Of a stretch of DNA of 64,000 nucleotides, positions 50,296 to 60,869 are shown piece by piece. The position numbers and the translations under genes were made by a program. The notes under the pieces are model-generated. The model made no database searches and was not told where the DNA came from. It saw nothing but the letters and a program-made list of their open reading frames with translations. This DNA is from Chloropicon primus (lineage: Eukaryota; Chlorophyta; Chloropicophyceae; Chloropicales; Chloropicaceae), in the NCBI GenBank assembly GCA_023205875.1, contig CP060758.1:372001-436000 (forward strand). The letters are read 5' to 3'. How positions within the stretch are numbered: the stretch's first letter is position 1; the number at the start of each line of letters is the position of its first letter.

Positions 50296-53200
50296 TCAGT
50301 CTTCCTCCTCGCTCTCTTCCTCAGAATACTCCGACTCTTCTTCGCTTTCGCCTTCCTTGTCCGCGGCGTCCCCGGCGACAGAGGGGGCTCTGGATGCTGA
50401 TCTGGACGTGGCCCTCGACAGCGTCTTCGTCGGGGAGGGAGGGGCGCTCTCTACCCTGCTCATCCGATCCTCCTCCAGCTCTGCATCCATGGTTTCCTTT
50501 GCGTAGGCCACTCCCGAGCTCTGTGAGACTCGTTCGGCCATCTCGGCCCTCCACTCCAGGTAGGACTCCGCCTTCCTTGGCTTCATCTTCTCGTACAGCT
50601 TCCTTCCCCTGGCCTCTTTTTGCATCGCGCCCGCGTACTTCCTCGGCACGAAATGAGGAATCTTCAATTTCGACTTCACCTTGATGTTTGTTGCCGGCTC
50701 CGCCATCTCCCCCTCCCTCTGGTTGTCCACGAGCCTGACGAGGACGCTTGGGGCCTCCTTTGCTATCCTCAGGCGGGCTTGCTCCAGACCCGTCTTGGCC
50801 ACTTCAGGAAAATGCGTCGACCACATGCTCTCGAGGAAGGAGAAGGAAGGGGATCCCATGAACAGGGGCAGGTTGTAATACCCGGTGCACACGTGCTGCT
50901 CGCTTCCGTGGCCCTTGTAGAACACCGGCAAGGCAGTCCACCCGATCGTGGTCAGCCTGGAGGACTTTGCATTCCAGTAACGCACTTCGATGACGACACA
51001 GAGATACGGATCGTAAGGGACGAAGGGGAACCTGATCAGGCCATCTTCCCAGACGGGGCACACACCCTTGCCCTTTGGGTCGTGCCTGAACATAAACGCA
51101 ACGTCCTCCGTCACTTTCATTGCATTGGCCATTCTCCCGCTGTTCTCGTAGAAGGCGCCAGGTGGGTTGAGAGACACAAACGCAAAGGCGGGGAGGCCCT
51201 TGACGAGGTTCTTGGCCCCATCCACTGCGACAGAGAACCCGAGCTTATCCAAGTACGTGAAGCTGTGGCCGTAGTTGATCATGACGTCGTTCTTCAGATC
51301 CGGGCGCTGCAGACGATTCCTCACCCATTCCATCAGCATGTTCCCTCCGCCTTCTCTGTCGTCCTCTTCCAAGTCTTGGATCTCGTCGTCCGTGAAGAAA
51401 GACTTCTTGAGCAGCTCTGAGGTGGAAAGGAAGGATCTCGTCTTCAGCTTGAACGGGTACATCAGCTTCTCGCACTCTATGGGCTCCGATTGCCGGGTGT
51501 CGTACTCCATGCTGCCGTACTCTGGCAGTCGGTCCCCCCTCAGCATGACGAGGTCGTCTTCCTCTGGAGTCAAAATCCTGACGAGCAAGCTCGCGCAGGA
51601 GATTCTAGGGCAATGCTCCTGAAAGGCCTCCTCGTCAAAGGAAGCCAAGGCCACCTTCGTGGTCTCCAGATCATTTTTGTTCCTGTCCATCTCCTTGGAG
51701 AAGGCGTGGGCGCTGGCTTCCTGGGGGGGCAAGCAGTTGTGCAGCGGAATTTGGTAGGATCCGCTCCTCAGTGTGTAGTCCCCCGCGTGGTCAGGCTTGG
51801 GCTGTTTCTCCGTATCGGGGTCCAGGAAGATCGGGAGGCAGGCATAGCCAACAACGCAAAATTCCTCTGAATTTTTCTCCAGGGTCTCGACCGTAAGGAG
51901 CGCCATGACTGTTGGATCGTCCCAATACTCCGTATTCACGAAGCAGCGGAGCCTGTACCTTGGAGAGTAAGCAGAGGCGTCCAAGGACCCTATGCTTTCG
52001 ATGTTATCCCCGACTTGCTCCCTCTCACTCGTCAGGAATCTCACTGTTATCTTCGTCGCCGTTACGTTCTCTGGGAAGAACCTGCCGGCGTCGACTCGGA
52101 TGACAAATCCATCGCCTGGCTGAAAGGTCTCAAGCGACTGCAAGGCGCGCCTTGATCTCACCCAAGCCTCGGGCGGGATGCTGGACACGTCACGGGACTT
52201 TGACATCGTCCTCCTCTCTTCGGAAGAGGGCCGTCGCTTGCTGCCACTGGCGTCAGAAGGACCACCAACCGATTGACTGCTCAGTGTCCTCTTCTCCAAG
52301 TCTGCCAGCTCCCCCCTCCCAACTTTCTGTTTCGTTATGTTGACGTCAAGCTCCAGAGACGTCCCCTTCATAGCGGACTGCTTCCCTGCAGACCCCAGAA
52401 TTTTGGGCAAGTGGTACACAGGGATCGTCTGGTGCCCCTCTATGTGCTGGTTTGTCTCTTGGTTCACCAAGGGAATCATGGCCCAGCACACGACTTGGGG
52501 GAGGTTGAAAGTCGAGCCTTTGCTGTACATTTTCTTGAGCTTGTCCCAGCCCTCTTCCTTCTCCTCGTCCTCCTCCCTCTGCACTTCGAGTATGGTTTGG
52601 ATCTCCAGCACCACTTGGGAGGCCGGGTTGATCTGCACGCCAGGAATCGTCAGCTTGTCCCTCCACGTGAAGAAGTTGGTCGCCGTGCTCTCGGAGTACA
52701 CCGGAAAGACGTAAGAAGTGGAGCTGGCCTCCCCAGTCACCGTCCCTGCTTCGGTCGGACCGGGGGAGAGAGCCTCCTCCTGCAGTTGCACACCGTCGTA
52801 GATCTGCGCGGTGACACGAACCTTCCCTTGGAGCATGAAATTGGTTGTCATCATCCTATTCATGTTGATCGTGATTGTGTAAGTCTCCGCCGGAGGCAAA
52901 GGCGATGCCGCAGGCTGCTCCAAGCTTTCCTTCACCAAGCTCAACGGGAAGGCGCCCGGTGGTCCAAGCACTTTGGCGTGAGCGCGCACAACGTTGCTGC
53001 TCGGTGGAGGGTCCGCCTCCTCCCGATGATCAGCATGTTCCTGTTGCTGCGGTCCTCCACTTGCCAGCAAGCCCCGTGCGACCAGGCCACGCGTCGGCGA
53101 GGCCGTTCTTATACGCGGGTGCTCTTTTTCATCTGCCTTGGGAGACCGGGAACTCGTTAGCAAAAAAAGTGTTGCCTTTGCTCTCGCGAAGAGGGAAGCG

Positions 53201-54134
53201 GGGAACAGAATCCTCGCGGCACATGGCGCGGTCACTTACCGCGCAATTTCGATATTTCTGTCCTCATCTTTTCTAGCTCGACTTCCCTCTGCATGCGCTC
53301 CATCTCGTACTGCAGCTTGAGCATCTCCCTCATGTGGCTCTTGTGGAGCTGGATCATCTCCGAGTCCCTCTGGATCGGCTTGGGCAAATCCTCGTCACAC
53401 TCCTCGACGTCTTCGTCCATCTTCACCCTCGCCCTCTGCTTGGTCTCCTCCCCTCGCGCCTTGGAGGCGTTTCCCAGAGACACCTCCTGCAAGGCCTTGA
53501 TCTGAGCCTGGAGCTCGCGCACGTACGAAGGAACCCGGTCCTCTTCCGCAACCTGGACGGAGCTCCTCCTTCTGGTTTTGCCCGATGTGGCACTCAACTT
53601 GGAGCTCCTCATCCTCTCGGCCTTGGCCTCCTTGTCCCTCTCCCTCTGGTCGTGGATCTCCTGGGTCCTCCTCTTCGCCTCCCTGAGCTCTTGAGCCTCC
53701 TTCTCCCGCCTCAGCCTCTCCTTCCGCTTCGCTTCCCTCCGCTCATCCTGCTCCACATGCCGCCTGGCCTCCTCCACGCTCTCTCCCCTCTTCAACCTGT
53801 CGACCAGCTTCTGGGATGACCGACTGTCCTCGATGAGCCGCGTGATGAGGTTCTCCCTCGCGGTGAACTTCTTCCTGTTCAGGTCGGCACTGGAAGCAAA
53901 GCCAGCGTCCTCCACCCTGGCGGAGAACCCTCTCTTCTCCATCTCTTGCGTCAGCTTGGCCCTCTGCTTCAAAAGATCAAGCCTTTGCTCTTTCAGGTGA
54001 GCCATGCTCTCGTTGAAGGCCAACAGCTTGGCCTCCATTTCCCTTTCCTTGGTCACACCGGAGGCCTCCTCAAGCTCCTCCACTTTGGTCATGATGGCCT
54101 CCTTCTGCCTCTCCAGGCTCTCGTCATCCTCCAT
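50296..54134 (-). CDS. Large coiled-coil plus C2-like domain protein, function unknown
   Basis: Exons 54134-53240 and 53132-50296 join in phase 1 (CGCG|GTAAGT ... AAGGCAG|AT) to 1243 residues; the 107-nt intron is inferred from these sites and the matching phase. Residues 1-298 are largely coiled coil (long Arg/Lys/Glu heptads). The rest holds about three beta-rich C2-like modules, e.g. YRLRCFVNTEYWDDPTVMAL with VVGYACLPIFLDPD and YLCVVIEVRYWNAKSSRL with GWTALPVFYKG, and a basic KPRKAESYLEWRAEM motif, ending in a Glu/Ser-rich acidic tail. The plan recalls CCDC17-like and other ciliary coiled-coil/C2 proteins, unverified. It lies near CCDC39 and BBS7. Converges with GCN5 over 79 bp. Confidence 0.75.
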
Positions 54135-54529
54135 GGCGGCGATGTTTATGCCTTCCTATGCCAATGACGCCGACCCCTGCCCCAGCGACCTTTGCCCTTC
54201 CCTTGTGCCCTCATGCAAGGACCTCCGCCATCTCCTTGGGCACCTTTGGCTTCCCGCCTCGGACAAGTGAAGCCTCATCATCATCATCATCATCATCATC
54301 ATCAGAGGAGGAGGAGGAGGAGGGTGAAGGGAGGAGAAAGGGGCAGAGTCGTTGCTCCTGAGACTTTTGATCAATCCTCCTTCGCCCTCTCTGTGTCTCT
54401 TCTGGAGGAATTCAAGAGGATTCGATCATCACCCCTTGGCCTCAGCCTCAGCCTCAACCCCCAGGAGGAGGAGGGGATGTGCAGAGAGTGTGAAGGGAGG
54501 AGCAGAATCCTTGCTCCTCGAACTTTCGA

Positions 54530-54617
<88 letters not shown>

Positions 54618-55014
54618 TGTGTGTGTTCTCTGTGGGCTCCAAACTTGGGACAACATCGTTTTGGAGTCAACTCGGAGAGAGAGGAGAGAGAGAGAGAGGC
54701 AGGAGGGCGGACGAGAGAGGAGAAGTTTCATCGCATCCCATCGCATCGCATCGCTTCACTTCACTTCTCTACCACTGCACAACCTTCACCATCACCAACC
54801 AGAGATGTGAGGATCTCATATCATATCATCATCAATCTGGATCAGGTTGCTGCAGAGGAGCGGCGAGCGGCGAGGCGCTTAGGGAGAATCGAGGTAAGAG
54901 GGAGGGAGGTCGCGGCCAGGGTCGGGAACCAAGGCGGGCGGAGGCGTTACCACGGGAAGCGTCACGTCTTGATCTTTCGCTTCACCCCTTGATCGAGCGA
55001 AACAGGCCAACGTG
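54135..55014. other. Divergent spacer with long GA/CT and GT microsatellites
   Basis: 880 bp. An ATC run (54277-54303), a 44-nt CT run (54535-54578) running directly into a GT run (54579-54628), a GA run (54674-54700) and CATCG/CACTT repeats (54728-54775). A probable 5'-UTR intron for the plus-strand gene spans about 54894-55005 (GAG|GTAAGA to AACAG). No other gene seen. Confidence 0.55.
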
Positions 55015-55773
55015 ATGGTGGTGGTTGCGCGGGCGAGCGGGCGGGCTTGGTGTGGGAGGAAGGGGAGGGGGAGCGGAGTGGAGAGGTCCTGCGGTTGCGT
55101 AAGGGCAGCGAGGCCGCGGAGGGAACGTTTCGTGGTCCGGGCTTCCAAGGTGTTCGAATGGGAGTACGAGGACGGGGAGGCCACGGGCTCGGAGGCGAGC
55201 GAGCTGGTGAAGGGGTTGGCGAGCAAGCTGCAGACGGAGACGCCTCTTTTCGGCCTGCTGAACAAGCTGTTCAGTCCCGCGGGGGTGTCGGGTGAGCTGA
55301 CGTACCAGGAGTTCTCGAGGGCATTGTACGACAACGTCTCGAGCCAGTTCCACATTTCGTGCGAGAACTTGGAGAAGAGGTTCGGGGACATCGCGGGAGT
55401 GAGGGGTTGCATCTTTTGCCTGTGGCTGGCGTGCTACGGGACGGGCGTGGTCAAGGAGGAGGCGATGGCCGAGTCGTGCAGCAAGCTGAGGCAGAACGAG
55501 GACCTCTCGTATTTCATCGAACTTTTTGAGTACCAGAAGGACGAGGCCAAGGATCTCCGGGCGAAGAAGGGGGTGGAGGCACCTCGAGTCACCCAGGAGA
55601 ATAAGATCAGAGTGGCCATCGACAACATGCTGAGCTTGATGAACCTTGACGCGATTGACGGGGAGACGCAGATCGACTTTTATGAGATCCTCTGGTGCTG
55701 CTTTCCCTCCTCCGAGCCATCGTTCGTGAAGAACCTTATTTCCACCCACCCGAAGGCAGTAAGACAAGTATAA
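55015..55773 (+). CDS. Plastid-targeted protein of unknown function (EF-hand-like)
   Basis: 252 residues from ATG 55015. The first ~45 residues are Arg/Gly/Val-rich with few acids and end near FVVRASKVFEW, a plausible chloroplast transit peptide with V-R-A cleavage. The mature part is helical; two segments (GELTYQEFSRALYD and DGETQIDFYEILW) look like halves of degenerate EF-hands, but calcium ligands are incomplete. I do not recognise a family. It converges on CCDC39 with only 8 bp between stop codons, so the two 3' UTRs must overlap. Confidence 0.7.
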   Translation: MVVVARASGRAWCGRKGRGSGVERSCGCVRAARPRRERFVVRASKVFEWEYEDGEATGSEASELVKGLASKLQTETPLFGLLNKLFSPAGVSGELTYQEFSRALYDNVSSQFHISCENLEKRFGDIAGVRGCIFCLWLACYGTGVVKEEAMAESCSKLRQNEDLSYFIELFEYQKDEAKDLRAKKGVEAPRVTQENKIRVAIDNMLSLMNLDAIDGETQIDFYEILWCCFPSSEPSFVKNLISTHPKAVRQV

Positions 55774-55781
55774 TACATTGC

Positions 55782-58559
55782 TTAAATCTGTATTTCTCTG
55801 ACGAGAGGCTTGCGGATGTGCCGCATTGTGGCCCCAGGCTCGGTCGGCTTGAAGGGCGCGCTCGTTCCGTATGGCTTGGGTATTCCCAGGTCTTCAGGAA
55901 TGTACGCGTTGGGCCGAGGAATGGCCGTGGTCAGAGTCTTGTTAGCATCCAAGGCCATCGCATCGAGCTCCTTGTTCCTCTGGGACATCTCCTCGACGGT
56001 GATCCTCTCGTTCTCCATCCTGTACCACTCCTTCTCCGCGTCTTCTGTTGGAGCGATGCCGTTCTCAAGGTTGACTCCAGCCGTGTGAACGACCTCCTTG
56101 AGCTCCATGTTGTCCTCCTTGAGGGACATGGCCTGGGCCTGGAACATCGAGAGCTCGCTCACGGTCGCCATCATCTTCCTTGTGATCTGCCTGATCCTGC
56201 TCTGGAAGTCGTTCACTCTCTTGGCCAGCTCCAAGGTCTCGCTCCGCCCTCCCGTGGCCTGGGCCTTCAACCTCTGCGAGAGGGAAGAGATTTCCTCCAG
56301 AATCAGCGTCTTCTCCAGCAACTGCTCCCTCTTGTCGTTCAGGCGGTCTTCCAGCTGCTTCAGCTTGGCGTTCAGCTCCTCCTTGTCAGGAATCTTTCCC
56401 TCCAATTTCCTCCACCTCTTGTTGTTGTTGGGGTCTTCCAAGTCCTTCTCGAGCTTGACGGCCTGCTCCTTGGCCTCCAGAAGCTGCTGCTTGTGCAAAA
56501 CAATTTGCCTATCGTACAAGGAGATCTCTGGAGCAAGCTTCCTGTTCACGTCTATGCTCCTCCTGAGCTCCTTCACCTCGATGTTGAGGGACCTGATCTC
56601 GTTGCCCTTTTGGGTGAGCACGACCTCTCCCTGGCGAATGACCTCCTCCTGAATGTTGGACTTCTCGTACAAGATGCACAGCTCGTCGTTTCTATCTATC
56701 AGCAAGATTCCAGTGTGGTTTCTAGCTTCTACTGCCACCTCGTACATCCTCTTCAAGCGCAGCATGTCACGCTCGGTGCAACTGATGATGGAGTTCAGCT
56801 TATCTATCTCGGATATCTGCTCCTCGATGACCTCCTGCTTCTGCTTGAAGACGAAGGCGCACTTGTTCAACTCGGTTCGCACGTGCTCCCTGTCGGCTTG
56901 GGACGTGGATCGGTCCAGCCTTGCCTTCGCCAGGAGCTTCTCCTTGTTCATGGTCTCCGTTCTAAGAATTTCGAGCTCGTTGGAGAGGATCTTCAGCTTC
57001 TCCTTCATCTCAGCAATGCTTTGACTGCTGGCCTGAATCAAGTTCACAAATTTGTTCCTCTGGCTCTTCACCAGCTCGTAGAGCTGCTGGAACTCGTGAA
57101 GCCTTCTGAAGGTGTCCTTCTTCTTCTTCTTCAGGTCCGCTCTGATCATATCCTTCAGCTGAGCCACCTCGACTGCCTCCTTGAATTTGTTCAACTTCGA
57201 AACGACCTGGTGCTGAACCCTCTCCTTCAAGTTCTTCAGCTCCATGATGTTCCTTTCCCTCTGAAGCTCCTCCTTCTTGAGAAGTACCAGTTCCTTCTCG
57301 GACTCCACCACTTCGGCGTAAGACTGCTGGAACAGAAGCGTCTTTTCCTTTCCCCTGCTCTCTTCCTGCATGTAGTAGTCCATGCTAGCCTCGATCTCCT
57401 TCTTGATGCTTACTATGGAGACGTGCTGCTTCTTGATCTGAGACTCGTACAAGACAATGGAGTGCTTGATCTGCTCGAGCTGGTTCTCCAGACCAGGAAT
57501 GTTTGCCTTGACGTGCTTGCACTGGGCCTCGACCTTCTTGAACTTCCTTAGGGTCTTGTCCTTCTCCTTCTGCCTCCTGTTCAGGTTGTCAACGGCATTC
57601 TGAGACTCCTCCTTGCACCCTTTCAGCTCAAAGTCAAGCTTCACCTTGTCCGCCAAGAGCTGCTCGGACTCGATCTCGAGGGTGTCCAACTCCTTTCTCA
57701 ACAAGTCGACGATCCTTTCCTTCTGCTGCTGGACGATCTGGCTCTTCTCGAGCTGGGAGTTCATCTTGAAGTGGTCGTCGTTCAAGAACTTGAGCTTCTG
57801 GTTGTTTGCCTCCGAGTTTTTCTCGATGCCGTTGAGCTTGTCCTCCAAACCCGACTCCTGAGTCCTCAGCTTATCGAGGGCCTTGTTGAGAAGCTCCGTT
57901 TGCTTTCGAATTTTGTCCGGAAGGGACTCGATTCGTGACAGGGCGACTTCCTGGGTAGCTCTCTCGTCCTCGATCTTCTTAATGCCATCGTCAAGGACCT
58001 TGATTTTCGAAACGTACTCCTGGAGGCTCTCTTTGGCGGTCTCCCCCTTGACGAGCTCCTGGTCTCTCTCGTCCTCGATGTCAGCGATCTGCAGCCGCAG
58101 CTCTTTGACCTGAGGCTCGATCTCCTTTGCCTTCTCGATGTCGAGCGCTTCCACGTTCAACTTCATTCTATCCCTCTGTCTCTGGAGCTCGTTCATTTCC
58201 AACAGCAAAACTTGTTCCCTCTCAAGCCCGAGCGCGACCTCCGCTTTCGCTTGCTGCAGATCTTCCCTCAGACTGCTTAGAGTTGTGCTCTCTCCCTCCT
58301 CCCGTATTCCTCTCCCGCTCTCCATCTTGAGCTTCTCCTCCGCGAGCTGCTTCTCCAGCTCACCCAGTTGGGTCTCCAAACTCTCGTCACTCTCCTTGGC
58401 TCGCTTGAGCTCCTGGAACATCTGTGAGAAGACTCTCTTGAACCGCTCCACCTTCTCCTCCGAAACCTCTCCATCTTCCGAAGCTTTTTCCAGCAGACCG
58501 AACGCCTCCGAAGTGGAGAACGTCTCCAGGTCAAACGCAACCTCCTCTCCCTCCTCCAT
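55782..58559 (-). CDS. CCDC39: CCDC39 (FAP59) axonemal ruler protein
   Basis: 925 residues, intronless, almost entirely coiled coil; human CCDC39 is 941 residues. The C-terminal region NLENGIAPTEDAEKEWYRMENE and AMALDANKTL, ending with NAYIPEDLGIPKPYG and a basic IRKPLVREIQI tail, fits CCDC39. With CCDC40 it sets the 96-nm repeat and docks inner dynein arms and the nexin-dynein regulatory complex. Its presence implies motile 9+2 flagella. A CT run (58741-58766) lies about 180 bp upstream, GA on the gene's strand. Confidence 0.9.
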   Translation of the reverse strand: MEEGEEVAFDLETFSTSEAFGLLEKASEDGEVSEEKVERFKRVFSQMFQELKRAKESDESLETQLGELEKQLAEEKLKMESGRGIREEGESTTLSSLREDLQQAKAEVALGLEREQVLLLEMNELQRQRDRMKLNVEALDIEKAKEIEPQVKELRLQIADIEDERDQELVKGETAKESLQEYVSKIKVLDDGIKKIEDERATQEVALSRIESLPDKIRKQTELLNKALDKLRTQESGLEDKLNGIEKNSEANNQKLKFLNDDHFKMNSQLEKSQIVQQQKERIVDLLRKELDTLEIESEQLLADKVKLDFELKGCKEESQNAVDNLNRRQKEKDKTLRKFKKVEAQCKHVKANIPGLENQLEQIKHSIVLYESQIKKQHVSIVSIKKEIEASMDYYMQEESRGKEKTLLFQQSYAEVVESEKELVLLKKEELQRERNIMELKNLKERVQHQVVSKLNKFKEAVEVAQLKDMIRADLKKKKKDTFRRLHEFQQLYELVKSQRNKFVNLIQASSQSIAEMKEKLKILSNELEILRTETMNKEKLLAKARLDRSTSQADREHVRTELNKCAFVFKQKQEVIEEQISEIDKLNSIISCTERDMLRLKRMYEVAVEARNHTGILLIDRNDELCILYEKSNIQEEVIRQGEVVLTQKGNEIRSLNIEVKELRRSIDVNRKLAPEISLYDRQIVLHKQQLLEAKEQAVKLEKDLEDPNNNKRWRKLEGKIPDKEELNAKLKQLEDRLNDKREQLLEKTLILEEISSLSQRLKAQATGGRSETLELAKRVNDFQSRIRQITRKMMATVSELSMFQAQAMSLKEDNMELKEVVHTAGVNLENGIAPTEDAEKEWYRMENERITVEEMSQRNKELDAMALDANKTLTTAIPRPNAYIPEDLGIPKPYGTSAPFKPTEPGATMRHIRKPLVREIQI

Positions 58560-59115
58560 ACTTGGACTTCTCGGACCACCTCAAGTACAAGCAGAACAAG
58601 CGGAAGAACAAGCGGAAGAAGAAGAAGAAGAATTCAAACCCTCAACCCCGACCCAGCAGCATAAAAAAAAATGATAAAAAGTATTCCCAAGGAGGCCTGT
58701 CGTGTGTCTTGGCCGGGGCCTCGCCCTCGTGCGCGGAGCCTCTCTCTCTCTCTCTCTCTCTCTCTCCTCCCTCTCCTCCCTCTGCTCTCTGCTGTGTCCA
58801 ACGTCTTTACGGTCAAATAGGAAGTTTACCTTGGGAAAGGATTAAGGAAATACGAGAGAGCGAAAGAGGAGAGGAGGAGAAGGCCGATGATGGTGATGGA
58901 GGGAGCGATGAAGGAGGGAGGAGAGGGGGGATGGAGGAAGGAAGGAAGGATGGTCGGGGAGGAGAGGCGGGAGAGGGAGGAGAGGGATCAAACTAATCTA
59001 CATCTACTTTATCAACATTATTATATTATCTTTTTTTTTTCAGTCTCCAACGAGGGGGGGAGGAGGGGAGAGAAAGAAGAAGGGGGAGATTGATGAGGGG
59101 AAAAAATGCGTGAGT
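58560..59115. other. Spacer upstream of CCDC39
   Basis: 556 bp. An AAGAAG run (58613-58633), the CT run at 58741-58766, GGAGGA-rich sequence (58865-58990), poly-T at 59031-59040. It contains the CCDC39 promoter and the 3' end of the glycosyltransferase gene. No coding signal seen. Confidence 0.5.
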
Positions 59116-59383
59116 TCAAAGTTTGCTCTCTTGTATCAACTTCTCCGCTTCCTTGGTCACCTTCTCCAGCCCGCAGCAAGCCTTGATTTGATCCGACAGC
59201 TGTTTCATGGTCTTCCTCACCCGCGGCGAGGTCAGCGCCTCCGCGATCGCCGCCCTCGCCTCGGCGGGATCAAAGGTGTCCTTCATGAGGCAAGCCGTCG
59301 CAGCCCCGATCTCCACCAGCTTCTTTCCATTGAAACGCTGCATGCAAGTCGAAGAAAAAGTGTCAGCCACGAGGAGGCACACA

Positions 59384-59431
<48 letters not shown>

Positions 59432-60712
59432 AGAGGGAGACTCACCTGATCGTGGAAAAAAGGTAGTGCGATCATGGGGACCTGGTGAAAGATGGCCTCG
59501 TTCAAGCTCGTAGCGCCGCAGTGGCTCACGAAGGCCTTGGTGTTCGGGTGAGCCAGAACTGCCGCCTGTGGGACCCAACTCTCGCACCTTAGCTCCCCCT
59601 CCTCGCCGGGCTGGGGCCCCATGCCCGGTGGCATCCAACCCGAGTAGAGAGTCCTGTGCCTGGTTGCGTCCGCCGCCTCCCTCATGAGCTGACGAACGAT
59701 CACGCGGTTGTTGTGGCGGTGGACAAGAGAGCGGAAGGATCGTCAGGCCACCGATGATCGATCGACGCGAGAGCCACGAGATTCTTGACTTACCTTGGTC
59801 CAGATTGTCTCGATCAGAGGATAGCCCTTTAGCATGCTGCCGAGGGAGATATACACAATGGGCTTGTCCGATGCGTCCATCCACTCTCTGAGCGCGCTGC
59901 TGGCGAAGGACTCCTGCTGATCTCGAGGGACGCCGGTCTCAGTCGGGCAGAGGACCGGCCCGGTGACGATGCCGGTGGGCACGGCGTCCGCCTCGGGAAG
60001 GATGGCCGGTAACAAAGTGTAGCACTTGGAGTGCCGCACTTTGTCCTTGTCCTTTCTGACCTCCTTGTACTCCGGCTCGACGCCCAGGTTGTCTGGGGGG
60101 AAGGGAGTCTCATCAGCCGGGCGCCAAAGGTAGAGGGGAGTGCAACAGAGGGCCAGGCTGGGCACGCCGAACTCCTTTTACGGCAGAGAGAGAACGAGAG
60201 AGAATGAGAAGAGTCAGCGAAAAAAAAAATAGAGGGGCGAAGCGAGTCAGCCCGACCTTACAGTGATCGCCAACCCACTTGTAAAAGTGCACGGCGTCGA
60301 AGATGCAGAGGGCGACGTCCGGCCGAAGAACCCTCTCCTTGAGCTCGATCAAGTTCTCCCTTGTACCCTGGATTCCCGCTGCTCCTTGGGGATCCGCAGC
60401 AAACTCCTCCCCGATGGCTTCCTCAATATTGGCCCCGACGTAGGCGTTGGCCTCGTCGCAGGCCTTGTGCGGGTCAGGGTCCGAGCCGTGCGCGGACATT
60501 GCGCAGAAGAGCCTGGTCATTCTATCGAACCGCGTGTCATCTAATGCAGTGAGGTTGTGGAAGGAGACGAAAGGGGGAGAGTAAACACGCGCCGCGTGGG
60601 GGGCAAAAACCTCTACCGCGTAGGCATCGCTAAGGCGCTCCGCGAAGAGCATGGCGTAGTTAAAGTGCCCGCGGTCGCTCGGCAGCACAAAGCAGACCAC
60701 CTCGCCAGCCAT
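59116..60712 (-). CDS. UDP-glycosyltransferase, GT1 family (four exons)
   Basis: Exons 60712-60257, 60174-59794, 59688-59446 and 59337-59116 join in phase 0 throughout to 433 residues (introns 82, 105 and 108 nt). The N-terminal half has GHFNYAMLFAERLS with the GHF/GH motif of the acceptor side. Exon 2 ends with the IVYISLGSML strand. Exon 3 holds the UDP-sugar signature WVPQAAVLAHPNTKAFVSHC, GATSLNEAIFHQVPM and PFFHDQ. It transfers a sugar from UDP-sugar to small lipophilic acceptors; acceptor unknown. The first donor (AAG|GTCGGG) is weak but is the only one giving DHCK|EFGVPSLA in frame. Intron 3 carries CA and GA microsatellites (59380-59430). Confidence 0.88.
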
Positions 60713-60869
60713 CCTGCCAGATGAAACTGCCGCGCGTCAGTTGAGAGGTGATCGACAATCCGCAGCTGAGAAGAGGAGGGGGGAGCGGCCTCAAGGAGGA
60801 GGAGGAGGAGGAGGTACAGCAGGATGAATCACCAGGGGTTTAGGAGAGGGTTGGTTGTTTGGGAATGGA

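Noticed and set aside
55695-57551. 618-codon Leu-rich plus-strand frame opposite CCDC39
   Set aside because: Leucine-rich shadow of Glu/Lys/Gln-rich coiled-coil codons; overlaps the end of a real gene.
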